A DNA stretch of 64,000 nt from Tethya wilhelma (GCA_964030475.1 CAXIPT010000005.1:1272741-1336740), one strand, 5' to 3'; shown: positions 1 through 11,500, counted from the first letter of the stretch. Notes: generated from the letters alone by a model not told the origin. Made by a program: numbers and translations.

Positions 1-240
1 CTCATTGTCATCAGTACACTCCTTTGGCTGTGGAACAGAAAGGACCTCAACAAGAACCTTCTTCCCTTCATTGTTTCTCTGCTCATGCTCATCTACTACC
101 GGCCGATGCTCTTCCAAGCTATCCAGTACTTCTATGGTGTGGATGCATGGGCACTGCTGCTGTGCAAACTGGTGCTAGTTTTCTCTTGTGGGTTTGTAAC
201 TCTTCAAATGTACACTGTAATGAATCCACCACAGTCGTAA
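1..240 (+). CDS. 3' end of a multi-pass membrane protein gene (partial)
   Basis: Frame 1 is open from base 1 to TAA at 238-240, giving the last 79 residues of a protein whose start is left of the window. Two or three strongly hydrophobic stretches (around LIVISTLLWLW, LLPFIVSLLMLIYY and WALLLCKLVLVF) alternate with short polar loops such as NRKDLNKN, as in a polytopic membrane protein. The tail ends NPPQS. It converges tail-to-tail with RLR gene A. I do not recognise the family. Two broken copies of this same 3' end lie downstream, each beside the 3' end of an RLR gene, so the segment was duplicated with the RLR array. This copy keeps the longest open frame and is the best candidate for the functional exon. 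Confidence 0.55.
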   Translation, partial: LIVISTLLWLWNRKDLNKNLLPFIVSLLMLIYYRPMLFQAIQYFYGVDAWALLLCKLVLVFSCGFVTLQMYTVMNPPQS

Positions 241-399
241 TGATTAGGAAAAAATTAAATTATGATATTATGTATTTAGTTAAAGAAATATACAATAATA
301 TCACACCATTAATATTCAAAAAGTATACAAAAATAACACACGTATACACATAAAAAGTTGCAGTGTTAAAATTGTCTGTTATGTAGAAAGCTCTGTTTG

Positions 400-3300
400 C
401 TAATCACTGTCACTGTCATCTTCACTTTGTTCCACAAAGCTTTTAAAGATGGTGGACAGTGGTTTGATATCAAAAGGAGCATCTGACCATTTCTTCAATG
501 TCTGTGGCTGTCCATGGTTCATCACAAAGAGAAAGCTTTTGCAACTCAAAACAGGAAAATTGCAACCTTTTGCTGGCCATGTGCAAAGGATTCCCCATTC
601 TTGATCACACTCCCTGCAATAGATCCTATAGTTCACTGACATTGTCTTTAGCATCTTTGGAGAAACTTTCTTTTGTTTGTACTTTTCCTTGAAGCTCTCT
701 CCAGGAACAACGTGGTGTGAATTATCGATTGTGTAAATATCTGAGCAAAGACAAGCGGGTCTTTTGCACCTCTTGCAAAATAGCTGAACATGTTCAGGAC
801 TGTAGGTTTTTCTCCTTTCTGCCTGTGTCAACATCTTGAGCTCTCGTTCCATTGCAAGCTTCTTCTGTTCCTTCTCCACAGCTCTCACCAGGTGCTGTCC
901 AGTTGGGAAATGCTCGTCTTCAATGACTCTGTTGACCAATGCAAGAAGTTCTTCGTTCTTTAATTCACGTGTCGTCTTTTTCGAATCGCCACTCAGGATT
1001 GTGTACCCTTCACTATTACCGGTAGCTCTCGCTCGACCAATTGACTGTGCCTTTGCAATTTCATTCGAAACGTGCTGATATCGAATGACCAGATTGCAAG
1101 CTGGTACATCAATGCCTTCTTCAGCTACTGAAGTTGCAACCAAGACGTTACACTTTCCTTCGTGAAAGCTTTTGATGGCTTCTTCTTGCTCCACTTGTGT
1201 CATGCCAGGTCCAGTGCTGACATTAGGAGTGTGGCCTGTCATGGAACGAGGAGTGATCCCCAGTCGAGTGGATATAAGTAGCGTTGATATCCATTCACGA
1301 ATGGCTTCTGCATGTTTTTTTGTACGTACAAATATGATTGCTTTAGAGTCTGGCTTCTCTTCGAAATGTTGCTTCAATATGGACTCTATTTTCTCCAATG
1401 CTGGATTGGGAACCTTTGGGAGTTTATAAAGGCTTTGTTTTAGAAACTTCAAACGTTCTTTGAGGTGTACTTCATGCTGAATAGCTAGCTCTGGAGAACA
1501 GAGACGGAAATCGTTAATGAGGCTCATGCCATCTTCAAACTGTAGCTCCATGTACATGTTCAATGCTCTGGAATACATGAGGAGTAGGTCGAAAGTGAAT
1601 ATTTTATCTCGAAGTGAGGGGTCCAAACTCTTCTCCACTTTTAGCTTCTCTTGGTTGACAACTGTCTCGTACTCCTGTGACCACCTATTGAACGGGCACT
1701 TCAATTTCACGTGCTCTTCCAAGAGCTCCATTTCTTTGTCTACCAATCTGATGAAGCTTTCACCCGGGTTCCGTGTTTCAGTGATCTCAAGATTACATGT
1801 AGGCTTGTTGGTGTGCCTTTCAAGCTCATCCCTGTTTATTCTGACTGTCTGGATTCCTCCAGTGGCGTCCATTAGAGCACACAGCGTGATCAAATGATTG
1901 ATGGTGACCTTTTCTTCAAGGTCTCGGTTTTCACCAGCTCCTGGTGAGGCAGTGAGACCCATCACTTGAGGAAGCCGCTTCCGTTTTCGATCTTTATATC
2001 TCAAGTATTTCTCCATGATTTCGGCATGAGGGTGTCTCTTTCGAGTGTGATGACACTCATCAATCACCATGAGACTGATCTGGTTGAACTTTACTCGACT
2101 GTTGTTCAAATCGTCTCGCAACTTTCCAGCTGTGCAGACAATGATATCATTGTTTGGTAGTATGTCCTTGATGGTGCTCAAGTCCTCACCAGTTGAACAG
2201 ATCACATGGGCATTTGGTATGAACTTTTGTAGTTCTCTTGTTTGCTGTTGGGCAAGTGGTTTGGTGTTCACAATGAACACAACCTTCTTCTCTCTCTCGT
2301 CTTCAAATCTTCTTTCGTTTAGATGATGTGATATCACGATGGCTGCTACTAGTGTCTTTCCACTTCCTGTTGGTGCTATGACAATACAGTTCTTTCCTTG
2401 GATGCCTGGTTCAGCTAGTTCATGTTGATAGTTTCGGATTCGTTTTTCAGGTTCAAGGTACAAGGAGTAGTCTGGTTTGGTTATGGTTGAAGCATGATCT
2501 GCGTCAGCAGATAGCAGTTTCATTGGACTGTGATCATCCAAGCTCACTGCACACCTCAGCTGTTCATGAAGTGAAAGAGGTTGTAATAGATTGTGGGATT
2601 TTAGATTTGGATCTTCTTTAAGAGAAGCTTCTACTGGAATTGTGGCACTGTTTTGATAGGAGTAGGCTGTTTGTGCATTGTATGGGGAACTTGGTGGTGT
2701 AGTGCTACTAGTGACTGTGGCAGAATGTGTTGGAGTATACGTATTGTTTGGTTCAATACCTGTGAATGGTGGAATTCAATAACGGTGAAAATTATTATCA
2801 AAATAGACAATGAGTTATTGAGTACTATGCTGATCACTTGATTGCCAGAAAAATTCCCAGAAATGACACTATCATACGTACGGTAGTACGTATAGTAGGA
2901 ATGGGCCGACTGTCCCATAGACACAATACAAAATGTTGGTCACCATAAAAATCTAGTCAAACAAAATTAAGCCTTCAAACTTGCTCAGAGGCTCTAACTG
3001 GCAGATTACCAATCGCATGCAAGGTCTAAAACTCACAGAAACTTTCCTCAGCACTCGTAGAGAGAGCTAGTGGGAAGCCACAACAGTGTCATTTTTGTTC
3101 TCCTAACGTACGTACGTACGTACTTTCTAACTGACTTACTTGAAAAGCATTTCCAGAAAACCAGAATGTGTTGAGCCAACTTTGACAGCACAAAGTAACT
3201 CCTTTTCATAGGTAGTACATTCCTTGATACTCGTTTACATCACAAATAAGCCTAAACAAAAACTAGAAAGCTTTGAAACTGAGAGTATAAATTCATGTAC

Positions 3301-6283
3301 TTCAATGTAGCCATTTGTAGGTAGAGTTCAAAGGTCATTGATTATCCACGTGGCATTTAATACGCATGCGCATTAGCTGCTACTCAGATAACTCAAGCTT
3401 TTTGTGGGGACTATATAACCAGTCTCTGATGGTCTCCTCACCGTATAGTGTTGAAAAAAGTGAATGAACAAGTAGTAAAAATTTCAAAAAAATAAGCAGT
3501 GTAGGAATGGGCAGTGCTGTAAAAAGTATTGGAACAAGGAATGGTCTCAATTTCGGCACATGACTACTTCATTTTTTGTGCCCAAGTCTTGGCCAGTAAT
3601 CTAGTCCTGACTGCAATACTTTATTCCACTTTTTAGCCAAGTGATAAAATTGGCAGGAATTTGAACCATTATATCATGTGATAAAATGCAATACTGATAA
3701 GCTATTCAAGTACAGATCACTCTTTGAATCATTTACAGCAATTAGCTAGAATTAGCTAATAATTATTAACTAGAGAGATCAAAATGAAAATGAAGTAGTC
3801 ATGTGCCGAAATTGAGACCATGCCTTGTTCCAATACTTTTTACAGCACTGCCCATTCCTACACTGCTTATTTTTTGGAAATTTTTACTACTTGTAATTAT
3901 ATTATTGACCTTGGACTCTATTAGGTAATCATTACATAATATAAACTAAATTTACTGTAGCCTGGGGGCCACCAGGGAAAAACCCCATTAAGCAATTGCA
4001 AACACAGCTATTACTCTACTGTGTGTACATATGTGGGAGGTAAACCACAAACCACTGCATGACAATATTATAATGCATTCAATCTCTACATGCACATTTA
4101 GATTTAGACATACTTTGGCAACTGGTCACTGTTTTCACTCCAGCAATACTTTCCACTGCTTCCATAGCTTCTCTCAATCCAAGCTGTCCCAGGCATTGGT
4201 GAAGAGTGTTCCATGTCACTTGACTGGTGGACCTAGTAGTACTTGTGCGTAACCACAGCTTCATCACCTCCATGAATTTCTCAGCATTGTTATTTTTATT
4301 CCTGCCAATCTCATCTAGTTCTCTTCCATCATCTTCATCAGCTAACATCAAGCCTATACCAATGTCTTCCCATCTCTCTGCAGCATGGGGTTTGATGTAC
4401 TTCTGCAGCTCACTGAGCTTTGGTCTCTTCTTCATTGAAATATCAAGATCTGGACCCAGTGGTGGTGTACATGTATTCCTAGCGACTGTGCCTGAAGGTA
4501 TTGAAATATACATTTTGTTGGTTTCAATACCTGCAATTACAGAAAATTGAGTATCTAATTAATTATTGGGTATAATTATGTAATAATGTTCACTAGCAGA
4601 AAGTTTCCAAGAAATAGGGGATTTTGCAGACACCATAAGCATTACATAATAATAAGGGGGAATCCCTACCAAATGGTACACCATTAGTTGGTGATGGTAC
4701 ATTAGTTGGTAATGGTACACCATTAGTTGTGTGTGCCTACATATAATATGTAGGCACACACAACTAATTGTGTGAGTATCTGGAAGGAACAATGCCTACA
4801 TAAATATGTAGTCATGGGTCCCCAATTGCTGGTAGGCATGTTGTATACAATATTATACTGAATACATAAAAAATTATAACAGTATAAACCTATCCCATTT
4901 ACCTCCATAAAAGGAATCAATCTTTTCTTCTATTGGTGAAACAGAATGCATCTCACTAACAGTCGACTGGATGTGATTGAGAGATTGTAGTTTTGATTGG
5001 TATAAGACGATTATACCATAACTTCTCAATTCACTCAGTTGTGAGTTAGTAAGGGGGAAAATTGAAACTTGGCAAAATGGCCACATCGTAAATGCTAGTT
5101 GTAAACAACCTTTCCCAATATCTACCAGACGAATAAAGCGATGATTGTGTCCAATCACTTTAGCAATTTTAACTTCTATGGTCTTGATGTCATTCAATGT
5201 AAAGGGACAGTTGGGTGTATCACGTTCAGCACCAAACCATGTTTCATCTATCACTTTAACCACTAGAAGTTGATCTGAACTGGAAGATAAGCTTAGTACA
5301 TCTGACGGTATTTCAAAAACATTTCGCTTTGAGAAATCTTGAAATTTTTTAAGGTAGTCATCCATGTTAGTTTGACACTCCTTGCAATGTCGATTGACTA
5401 TTTCTTGTACGATCCCATAATTGATGAAAGAGATATACTTATGCTGAATCAAAAAGTACGAAATAGCAGATATTGTTGGGATTGTTCGTAATTTTTCACC
5501 ATGTGCAGTATCTATTGCTTTAGGATTACCTTCTCCGGCAGAAAAAAACAAAGTTCTTCTAAACTCTGACACTGGAGTTTCTTTTAATTGTGAAGACCCG
5601 AAAACAATATATAAAAGCTTTTGAAACTCTCTAATAATTGTATTTGTGTCATCTATTAGTTGATGTTCAAGCGTATCTTTCTCATCTTTACTCAAATGTT
5701 CAACATGAAGATGTGGAAATGGTTTTTCCCGAAATTTTGGACATTTCAACTTATCTTCAAAATAAACTTCAATACTACAGTTTCCACAGGGACATTGAAA
5801 ACCACTAGCGACACTGCCAACAGGTTGCAAAGCTCCCAGTTTTCTAACAGTTTCACAAACACTAGTTTCAAGAGACTCAGTCACAGGACTGGCTGCTGCC
5901 TTCAGCTCACCAGCAAGTTTAGTCAACTCCATCTTTTGAAGTATAGTGACAAACACATCAAAGTTGGCACCATTCTCTTTTATCCTGCTCATTATCACTT
6001 GTAACAATTCATTAGCCCGTTTATACCCATCTATATGATCATTCGAAGCTTCGGAAAGATTTGCAATAGTGATTAATTTTCTTGAAAATGCTTCAACAGA
6101 AACTTGGACGACAATAGGCTTCACAGCTTCTACTAGACGAGAAAATTTTTCTTGAAACGTTGTAGAACACAAATCTTCTTTATATATCTGAACCGCAGGG
6201 TCCAAAGTTTCCTCTGTAGAACTGCTTGCCCTGTTGATAGGCAAATTTTCTGTCGCGGTGTCACTCTGCGACGGCTTTAGCAT
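400..6283 (-). CDS. RLR gene A: CARD-like + DEATH + RIG-I-like helicase + RD
   Basis: Proposed exons, minus strand: 6283-4903, 4530-4114, 2759-400; total 4158 nt, 1385 residues, both introns phase 1. The product is probably a cytosolic RNA-sensing ATPase. Exon 1 codes for a CARD-like domain and a sponge-type module (separate entry). Exon 2 codes for a DEATH-type six-helix domain with the conserved tryptophans ERWEDIG, KLWL and TWNTL. Exon 3 codes for a Ser/Thr/Pro-rich linker, then helicase motif I APTGSGKT (about residue 730), motif II DECHH, motif III LTASPGAG, the RLR helical insert, motif V ATSVAEEGIDVP, motif VI IGRARA, and an RD with CKRC and CREC zinc cysteine pairs followed by an acidic tail EDDSDSD. 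Vertebrate RIG-I has two CARDs instead. The 2759 acceptor and 4114 donor are shared with paralogues. Exon 1 could instead be a separate gene, but its donor at 4903 matches the phase exactly. Confidence 0.8.
3104..3124. repeat. (ACGT)n simple repeat
   Basis: About five perfect ACGT units, a self-complementary microsatellite, within the intron between the DEATH and helicase exons of gene A. Confidence 0.8.
3469..3893. repeat. Foldback/MITE element with about 110-bp inverted ends
   Basis: The left arm (about 3469-3575, starting CAAGTAGTAAAAATTTC) is an almost perfect reverse complement of the right arm (about 3785-3893, ending TTTTTACTACTTG). Shared internal words include AGCAGTGTAGGAATGGGCAG and GGTCTCAATTTCGGCACATG. 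About 200 bp of unrelated AT-rich sequence separates the arms. There is no coding capacity. It lies in the second intron of gene A. The structure is that of a non-autonomous foldback DNA element; a target-site duplication was not clear by eye. Confidence 0.75.
4722..4768. repeat. Perfect 47-bp palindrome (23-bp stem, 1-nt centre)
   Basis: Positions 4722-4744 are the exact reverse complement of 4746-4768, with a single A at 4745 between them. The arms contain GTTGTGTGTGCCTACATAT. Just to the left (about 4673-4733) is a short direct repeat built on GGTACACCATTAGTTGG. It lies in the intron between the CARD-like and DEATH exons of gene A and would form a near-complete hairpin as RNA or as a cruciform. 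Confidence 0.85.
4903..6283 (-). CDS. Exon 1 of gene A: CARD-like domain plus uncharacterised CPCG module
   Basis: The first in-frame ATG is at 6283 (MLKPSQS); the open frame upstream begins only with a TTG. Residues about 35-120 form an all-helical death-fold-like region (FQEKFSRLVEAV ... YKRANELLQVIMSRIKENGANFDVFVTIL) whose spacing fits a CARD. Next comes a linker, the motif CPCGNCS, and a helical region of about 180 residues including YISFINYGIVQEIV. Last is a block with LVVKVIDETWFG and GCLQLAFTMWPF ... IFPLTNSQL. The last two blocks look like a module I recall from sponge and coral death-fold receptors, but I cannot name a Pfam family. The exon ends GGAG|gtaaat at 4903, phase 1, which splices in frame to the DEATH exon. 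A related full-length exon lies at 32489-33815 and a shorter relative at 10457-11258. Confidence 0.65.
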
Positions 6284-7506
6284 TTTTAGCACACAGTCCT
6301 TACGCGCGCACTCAAATTTATTTGCAGGCAGGAAGTTTGTGGTCAAGCCTAGAGTAAAGCATGAATAAAATTAAACTTTATATGTTATCTTCAATGGATG
6401 ATATACTGGACTCTGAGCATGCATGAGACTTGGACTAAAGTCTATAGAATTGCTCTCTTCTTCAACTATCCAATGGTGTTTGTCACATTTCCACAGGTAT
6501 CACAGAAAGAAAGTTACAGGGTTGTTTCTTCAGCTCATTTTTTTAATGAGATGCAAACACCTCACATATTTTGCTCTAGATTAGCAGTCCTGACAAATAT
6601 TTTGAGCTCAGTTTGCAAATAATGATAGCTAAAGGATAGTTCTACATGATTCCTGAGTCTGTTTCATTTTGCAGGTGTCATTTGCCTGAAACAACTGCTC
6701 AAAGTTCAGCAATTTTTCAATGCAATTTACCATACTATGCCTCTACAACTCACCTCTGACCTCAGCTCAACAACGTCATGAATATTCATATTAATTTAAA
6801 GCACCTAATAACTGCTTATTTTCGGCCTTTCTGAGACTTTCTTGAAGTTTTTGTTACTCAAAACAATCATAAATACTTGATATTTGGGGTGTCTACTTCA
6901 AAGACCTACCATATAATGTGTGTTCAATCAACTAAATACTATAAAAATTGCTATTATTCAGGGCTTCAAATAGCCTAGATCAAAACCTGCAAAATGGTTC
7001 TTTGCTAGTTAGAATCCTAAATTTACCTTTGTACTAAGCTTTGAAAGAGTCTTGGGTAAAAAATATTGGTCAGGACTGCCATTCTAGAGTAACTTGTGAC
7101 ACAGCTCAGGCTGGATCAAGAAAGAGTTGTGCAAGAGAAACGCTGCTTCTAGCGTTTCCAAACTTGCAAATTATTGATTCAAGCGGTTCCTGCAATCAGA
7201 TTAGGTTCCTCTACTGGTTTCTTTTTATTTTGGTTCAACAGCTTCTTTCTTTCTCAAGAAAACTTTACTCAAAGACGAGGTCACAATACGGCAGATTTAA
7301 TGAGCTGCCGTTTCAATGACGTAATGCTTTTTCGCGCTGAAATTAAAATTGTACACAAACAATTGGGCGCGCGTAAGGACTGCACAGATTTAGCTGCCAT
7401 AATTAATGTTATTACTGCACCACAAACATGTAATTGTTGTTGCACGTGATCAAGCACTGTACTTTTGACCCCAATAAACACATAAAATCCACACAAAGCC
7501 AACTCT
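6284..7506. other. Intergenic region between genes A and B
   Basis: I see no convincing coding exon here; short open frames on both strands lack splice sites and paralogue support. The left end holds the presumed promoter of gene A. Around 7355-7400 the words GGGCGCGCGTAAGGACTG and ATTTAGCTGCC are similar to an inverted piece of the gene A 5' region near 6290-6310 (CAGTCCTTACGCGCGCAC), which suggests an old inverted duplication of promoter DNA. Confidence 0.5.
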
Positions 7507-7709
7507 TTCTGATTGTCATCAGTACGCTCCTTTGGCTGTGGAACAGAAAAGACCTCAACAAGAACCTTCTTCCCTTTGTTTCCCTGCTCATGCTCATCTA
7601 CTACTGTCCTGTGCTCTTCCAAGCTATCCAGTACTTCTATGGTGTGGATACATGGGCATTGCTGCTGTGTAAACTGGTGCTAGTTTCAGTCTCTCTTGTG
7701 GGTTTGTAA
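7507..7709 (+). pseudogene. Duplicated 3' fragment of the left-edge membrane protein gene
   Basis: Closely similar to bases 1-205 and read in the same sense: it codes for IVISTLLWLWNRKDLNKN and YFYGVDTWALLLCKLVLV. It has an in-frame 3-bp loss after LLPF and then an indel near 7685 that shifts the frame, so it stops at VSLVGL instead of reaching the NPPQS tail. It lies just past the 3' end of RLR gene B, matching how the intact copy lies past gene A. It is best read as a passenger in the RLR duplication unit. A functional alternative 3' exon is possible but unlikely. Confidence 0.6.
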
Positions 7710-7841
7710 CTCTTTAAAAGTACACTGTAATGAATCCACCACAGTTAAAATTATTATGATGTTATTTATTTAAAAAGTATACAAAAATACCACACATAAA
7801 AGTTAAAGTGTTAAAAATGTCATTTGGAAAGCTTCTTTCAG

Positions 7842-10800
7842 TTAATTGCTATCACTGTCATCTTCACTTTGCTCAGCAAAGCTCTTGAAAATGGTAGACA
7901 ATGGTTTGATATCAAAAGGAGTGTGTGACCATTTCTTGAATGTCTGTGGTTGTCCGTGGTTTATCACAAAGAGAAAGCTCTTGCAACACAAGACTGGGAA
8001 GTGGCAACCTTTTGCTGGCCATGTGCAGAGGTTTCCCCAGTCGTGATCACACTCCTTGCAGTAAATCTTATAGTTCACTGACATGGTATTAAATGTCTTC
8101 GGAGAGACTTTCTTCTTTTGATCGTATTTTTCCTTGAAGCTCTCACCTGGAACAACGTGGTGTGAATTATCGATTGTGTAGATGTCTGAGCAAAGACAAG
8201 CGGGTGTTTTGCACCTCTTGCAAAATAGCTGAACATGTTCAGAACTGTAAGTTGTTTTCTTTTCTGCCTGTGTCAGCATCTTGAGCTCTTGTTCCATTGC
8301 AAGCTTCTTCTGTTCCTTCTCCACAGCTCTCACCAAGTGCTGTCCAGTTGGGAAATGCTCCTCTTCAATAACTCTGTTAACTAGTGCAAGAAGCTCCTCA
8401 TTTTTCAATTCACGTGTCATCTTTTTCGAATCACCACTCAGGATTGTGTACCCTTCACTGCTACCAGTAGCTCTTGCTCGACCAATTGACTGTGCCTTTG
8501 CGATTTCATTTGAGACGTGCTGATATCGGATGACCAGATTGCAAGCTGGTACATCGATGCCCTCTTCGGCTACTGAAGTTGCAACCAACATGTTACACTT
8601 TCCTTTGTGAAAGCTTTTGATGGCTTCTTCTTGCTCCACTTGTGTCATACCAGGTCCAGTGGTGACGTTTAGAGTGTGGCCGGTCACTGCACGAGGAATG
8701 ATCCCCAGTTGAGTGGAAATGGGCAGTTTTGATATCCATTCACGAATGGCTGCTGCATGCTTTTTTGTACGTACAAATATGATTGCTTTAGAGTCTGGCC
8801 TCTCTTCAAAACGTCGCTTCAAAATTGACTCTATTTTCTCCAGTGCTGGATTTGGAACCTTAGGCAGTTGATAGAGGCTTTGTTTTAGAAACTTCAAACG
8901 CTCTTTGAGGTGTACTTCATGCTGAATAGCTAGCTCTGGAGAACAAAATTGGAAATCATTAATGATGCTCATGCCATCTTCAAACTGTAGCTCCATGTAC
9001 ATGTTCAATGCTCTGGAATACATGAGGAGTAGATCGAAAGTGAATATTTTATCTCGAAGTGAGGGGTCCAAACTCTTCTCCACTTTTAGCCTCTCTTGAT
9101 TGACCACTGTCTCGTACTCCTGTGACCACCTATTGAATGGGCACTTCAATTTCACGTGCTCTTCCAAGAGCTCCATTTCTTTGTCTACCAAACTGATAAA
9201 GCTTTCACCTGGGTTGCGTGTTTCCGTGATCTCAAGATTACATGTAGGCTTGTTGGTGTGCCTTTCAAGTTCATCCCTATGAATTCGGACTGTCTGGATT
9301 CCTCCAGTGGCATCCATTAGAGCACACAGGGTGATCAAATGATTGATGGTGACCTTTTCTTCAAGGTCTCGGTTTTCACCAGCTCCTGGTGAAGCAGTGA
9401 GACCCATCACTTGAGGAAGATACTTCTGTTTTTTACCTTTACATCTCAAGTATTTCTCCATGATTTCGGCATGAGGGTGTCTCTTTCGAGTGTGATGACA
9501 CTCATCAATCACCATTAGACTGATCTGATTGAACTTTACCCGGCTGTTGTTCAAATCGTCTCGCAACTTTCCAGCTGTGCAGACAACAATATCGTTGTTT
9601 GGTAGTATATCCTTGATAGTACTTGAGTCCTCACCGGTAGAACAGATCACATGGGCATTTGGTATAAACTTTTGTAGCTCTCTTGTTTGCTGTTGGGCAA
9701 GTGGTCTGGTGTTCACGATGAACACAACCTTCTTCTCTCTCTCGTCTTCAAATCTTCTTTTGTTCAGATGATGTGATATCACGATGGCTGCTACTAGTGT
9801 CTTTCCACTTCCTGTTGGTGCTATGACGATGCAGTTCTTTCCCTGGATGCCTGATTCAGCTAGTTCATTTTGATAGTTTCGGACTTGAACTCCTGGTTCA
9901 AGGTGCAAGGAGAAGTCTGTTTTGGTCTTAGTCAAAGTATCATCTGTGTCAACAGATAGCAACTTCATTGGTTTGTCATCATCCGAGCTCACTGCACACC
10001 TCAGCTGATCATGAAGTGAACTGAGAGGTTGTGGTAGATCGTAGGATTTTAGACTCGGACCTTCTACAGGAAACACTTCCACTGGAATTGCGGCATTTTG
10101 ATATAAGGTGTCTGTTTGTGCATTGTACGAAGAATTTTGTGATAAGGCTATTGCTGGTATATTGCTAGGTACTGTGGAAGGTGTTGGAATATACGTAATT
10201 TTTGGTTCAATACCTGCAATGGTGGAATTTAATATTGTAAATAGCTCTCTAGACAATGGTTACTATTGTATGCAGATATTGGCAGAAATTTCCCAGTAAT
10301 AGCACCACATTAAAAGGGCTTGGGTGGAGGAAGGAGGAGGAACAGTTACTCCTTTGATGACATAAGGCTTTATACTGAAAAAAGATCTTGGTGTCAGATG
10401 GATGCGTTTCAATAAATTATGTCTAGCCCAGGCACAACACATAAAACTTGACTTACTTTCTTTTGCACAAGAGATGTACTTCCCCTCTGGGATACGGCAA
10501 TGGTTTAAGTTAGCTCCGTTCTCCTTTACACTTTGCAGCAGCTTGGGTTGACTCTCTTCTAGCTTTGGCTTCTTTGCTAGTCCAATGGAGAGTTCTTCAC
10601 TCTCCTCAGCATGAGATCTTTTGATGGTTTTGACTGTTGTAATTTTATTTATGTCATGTTGAATATCGAGTTTGGGATATTTCACTGATGGCAACTTCTC
10701 TCCATCAGTACTACTGTAACAGTGTCCATGGGGATTTCCCAAACTGAGAGCAACAGGTTGCATTCCTGTAACACTTTCAGAAACACTAGTTTCATTTTCA

Positions 10801-11258
10801 CAAGACTCGGTTGTAAAATTAGCTGCTGCCTTCAGCTCACTAGCAAGTTTAGTAAAACTCATATTTTCAAGTATAGATATAAACGTATCAAAGTGAGCAC
10901 CATTATCTTTTATCCTACTCATTATCACTTGTAACAAATCATTAGCCCGTATATATCCATCTTGGTTTTCATTTGAAGCTTTGGAAAGAGTTGAATTAGT
11001 GATCATTTTTTTGGAAAATGCTTCAACAGCAACTTGAACGACAACAGGCTTCACAGCATTCACTAGACGAGCAAAATTTTCTTGAAACGTTGTACAAAAC
11101 AGATCTTCTTTCGATATCTTCTGATGAACAGAGTAAGAAGTTTCCTCTACGGTGGAGCTGTTTGGCTTACTTCTGACAGGCACTCCTCTTACTTCTTCCA
11201 TGGTTCTTTTCTTGTCTCTCTTGATTGTTATCTTGTCAACAACTTCAATTGATCTCAT
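7842..11258 (-). CDS. RLR gene B: CARD-like exon joined directly to RIG-I-like helicase + RD
   Basis: Proposed exons: 11258-10457 and 10213-7842; 3174 nt, 1057 residues, one phase-1 intron (donor GAAA|GTAAGT, acceptor TGCAG). Exon 1 starts MRSIEVVDK (or the inner MEEVRG), has a CARD-like helical domain close to that of gene A, and then a lysine-rich stretch (KRSHAEESEE, AKKPKLEESQ) in place of the CPCG module. There is no DEATH exon. The helicase exon keeps [33 protein letters not shown] and IGRARA, RD zinc cysteine pairs CKRC and CKEC, and the acidic tail EDDSDSN. A long open frame runs back into the intron as far as 10256, but paralogues place the exon start at 10213. This is the clearest case of a single CARD-like module fused straight to an RLR body. 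Confidence 0.8.
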
Positions 11259-11302
11259 GTGATCAGTAAGATTTGCACGTGATCAAACATAAACCTCTGC
11301 TC

Positions 11303-11383
11303 TAGCTCTATGTGGATGCATGGGCACTGCTGCTCTTGCTGGTTCTCTTGTGGGTTTGTATGAATCCACCACAGTCGTAATGA
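11303..11383 (+). pseudogene. Short relic of the membrane protein 3' end
   Basis: The words TGTGGATGCATGGGCACTGC, GGTTCTCTTGTGGGTTTGTA and TGAATCCACCACAGTCGTAA match bases about 138-240 but with internal deletions, so no reading frame survives. It lies just past the 3' end of RLR gene C. This is the third copy and supports a duplication unit made of the RLR plus its convergent neighbour's tail. Confidence 0.6.
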
Positions 11384-11500
11384 TTATGATGTTATGTATA
11401 TAAAAACTGAGCATACAATTAAAATTCAAAAGTATACAAAAAAAATAGCACACTTGTAAAAAGTTAAAAATTCTCTGTCATTTGAAAAGCTTATAGTTAG

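Noticed and set aside
24..353. 109-codon plus-strand frame starting MAVEQKGPQQ
   Set aside because: It is out of frame with the hydrophobic membrane-protein tail in frame 1, which is better supported by its duplicate at 7507-7709.
498..2326. Plus-strand open frames opposite the RLR helicase exons (also at 8281, 11937, 16182, 27298, 36510 and elsewhere)
   Set aside because: They are antisense shadows of the conserved helicase frame. They recur only because the sense sequence is conserved and have no splice sites or family features of their own.
4559..4920. Minus-strand frames MFLPDTH and MIPFMEV
   Set aside because: Composed of the palindrome and direct-repeat region and intron sequence of gene A.
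7842..10256. Gene B as a single-exon RLR of 804 residues with its own start
   Set aside because: The frame upstream of 10213 is intron read-through; the acceptor there aligns with A, C and E, and the CARD-like exon joins it in phase.
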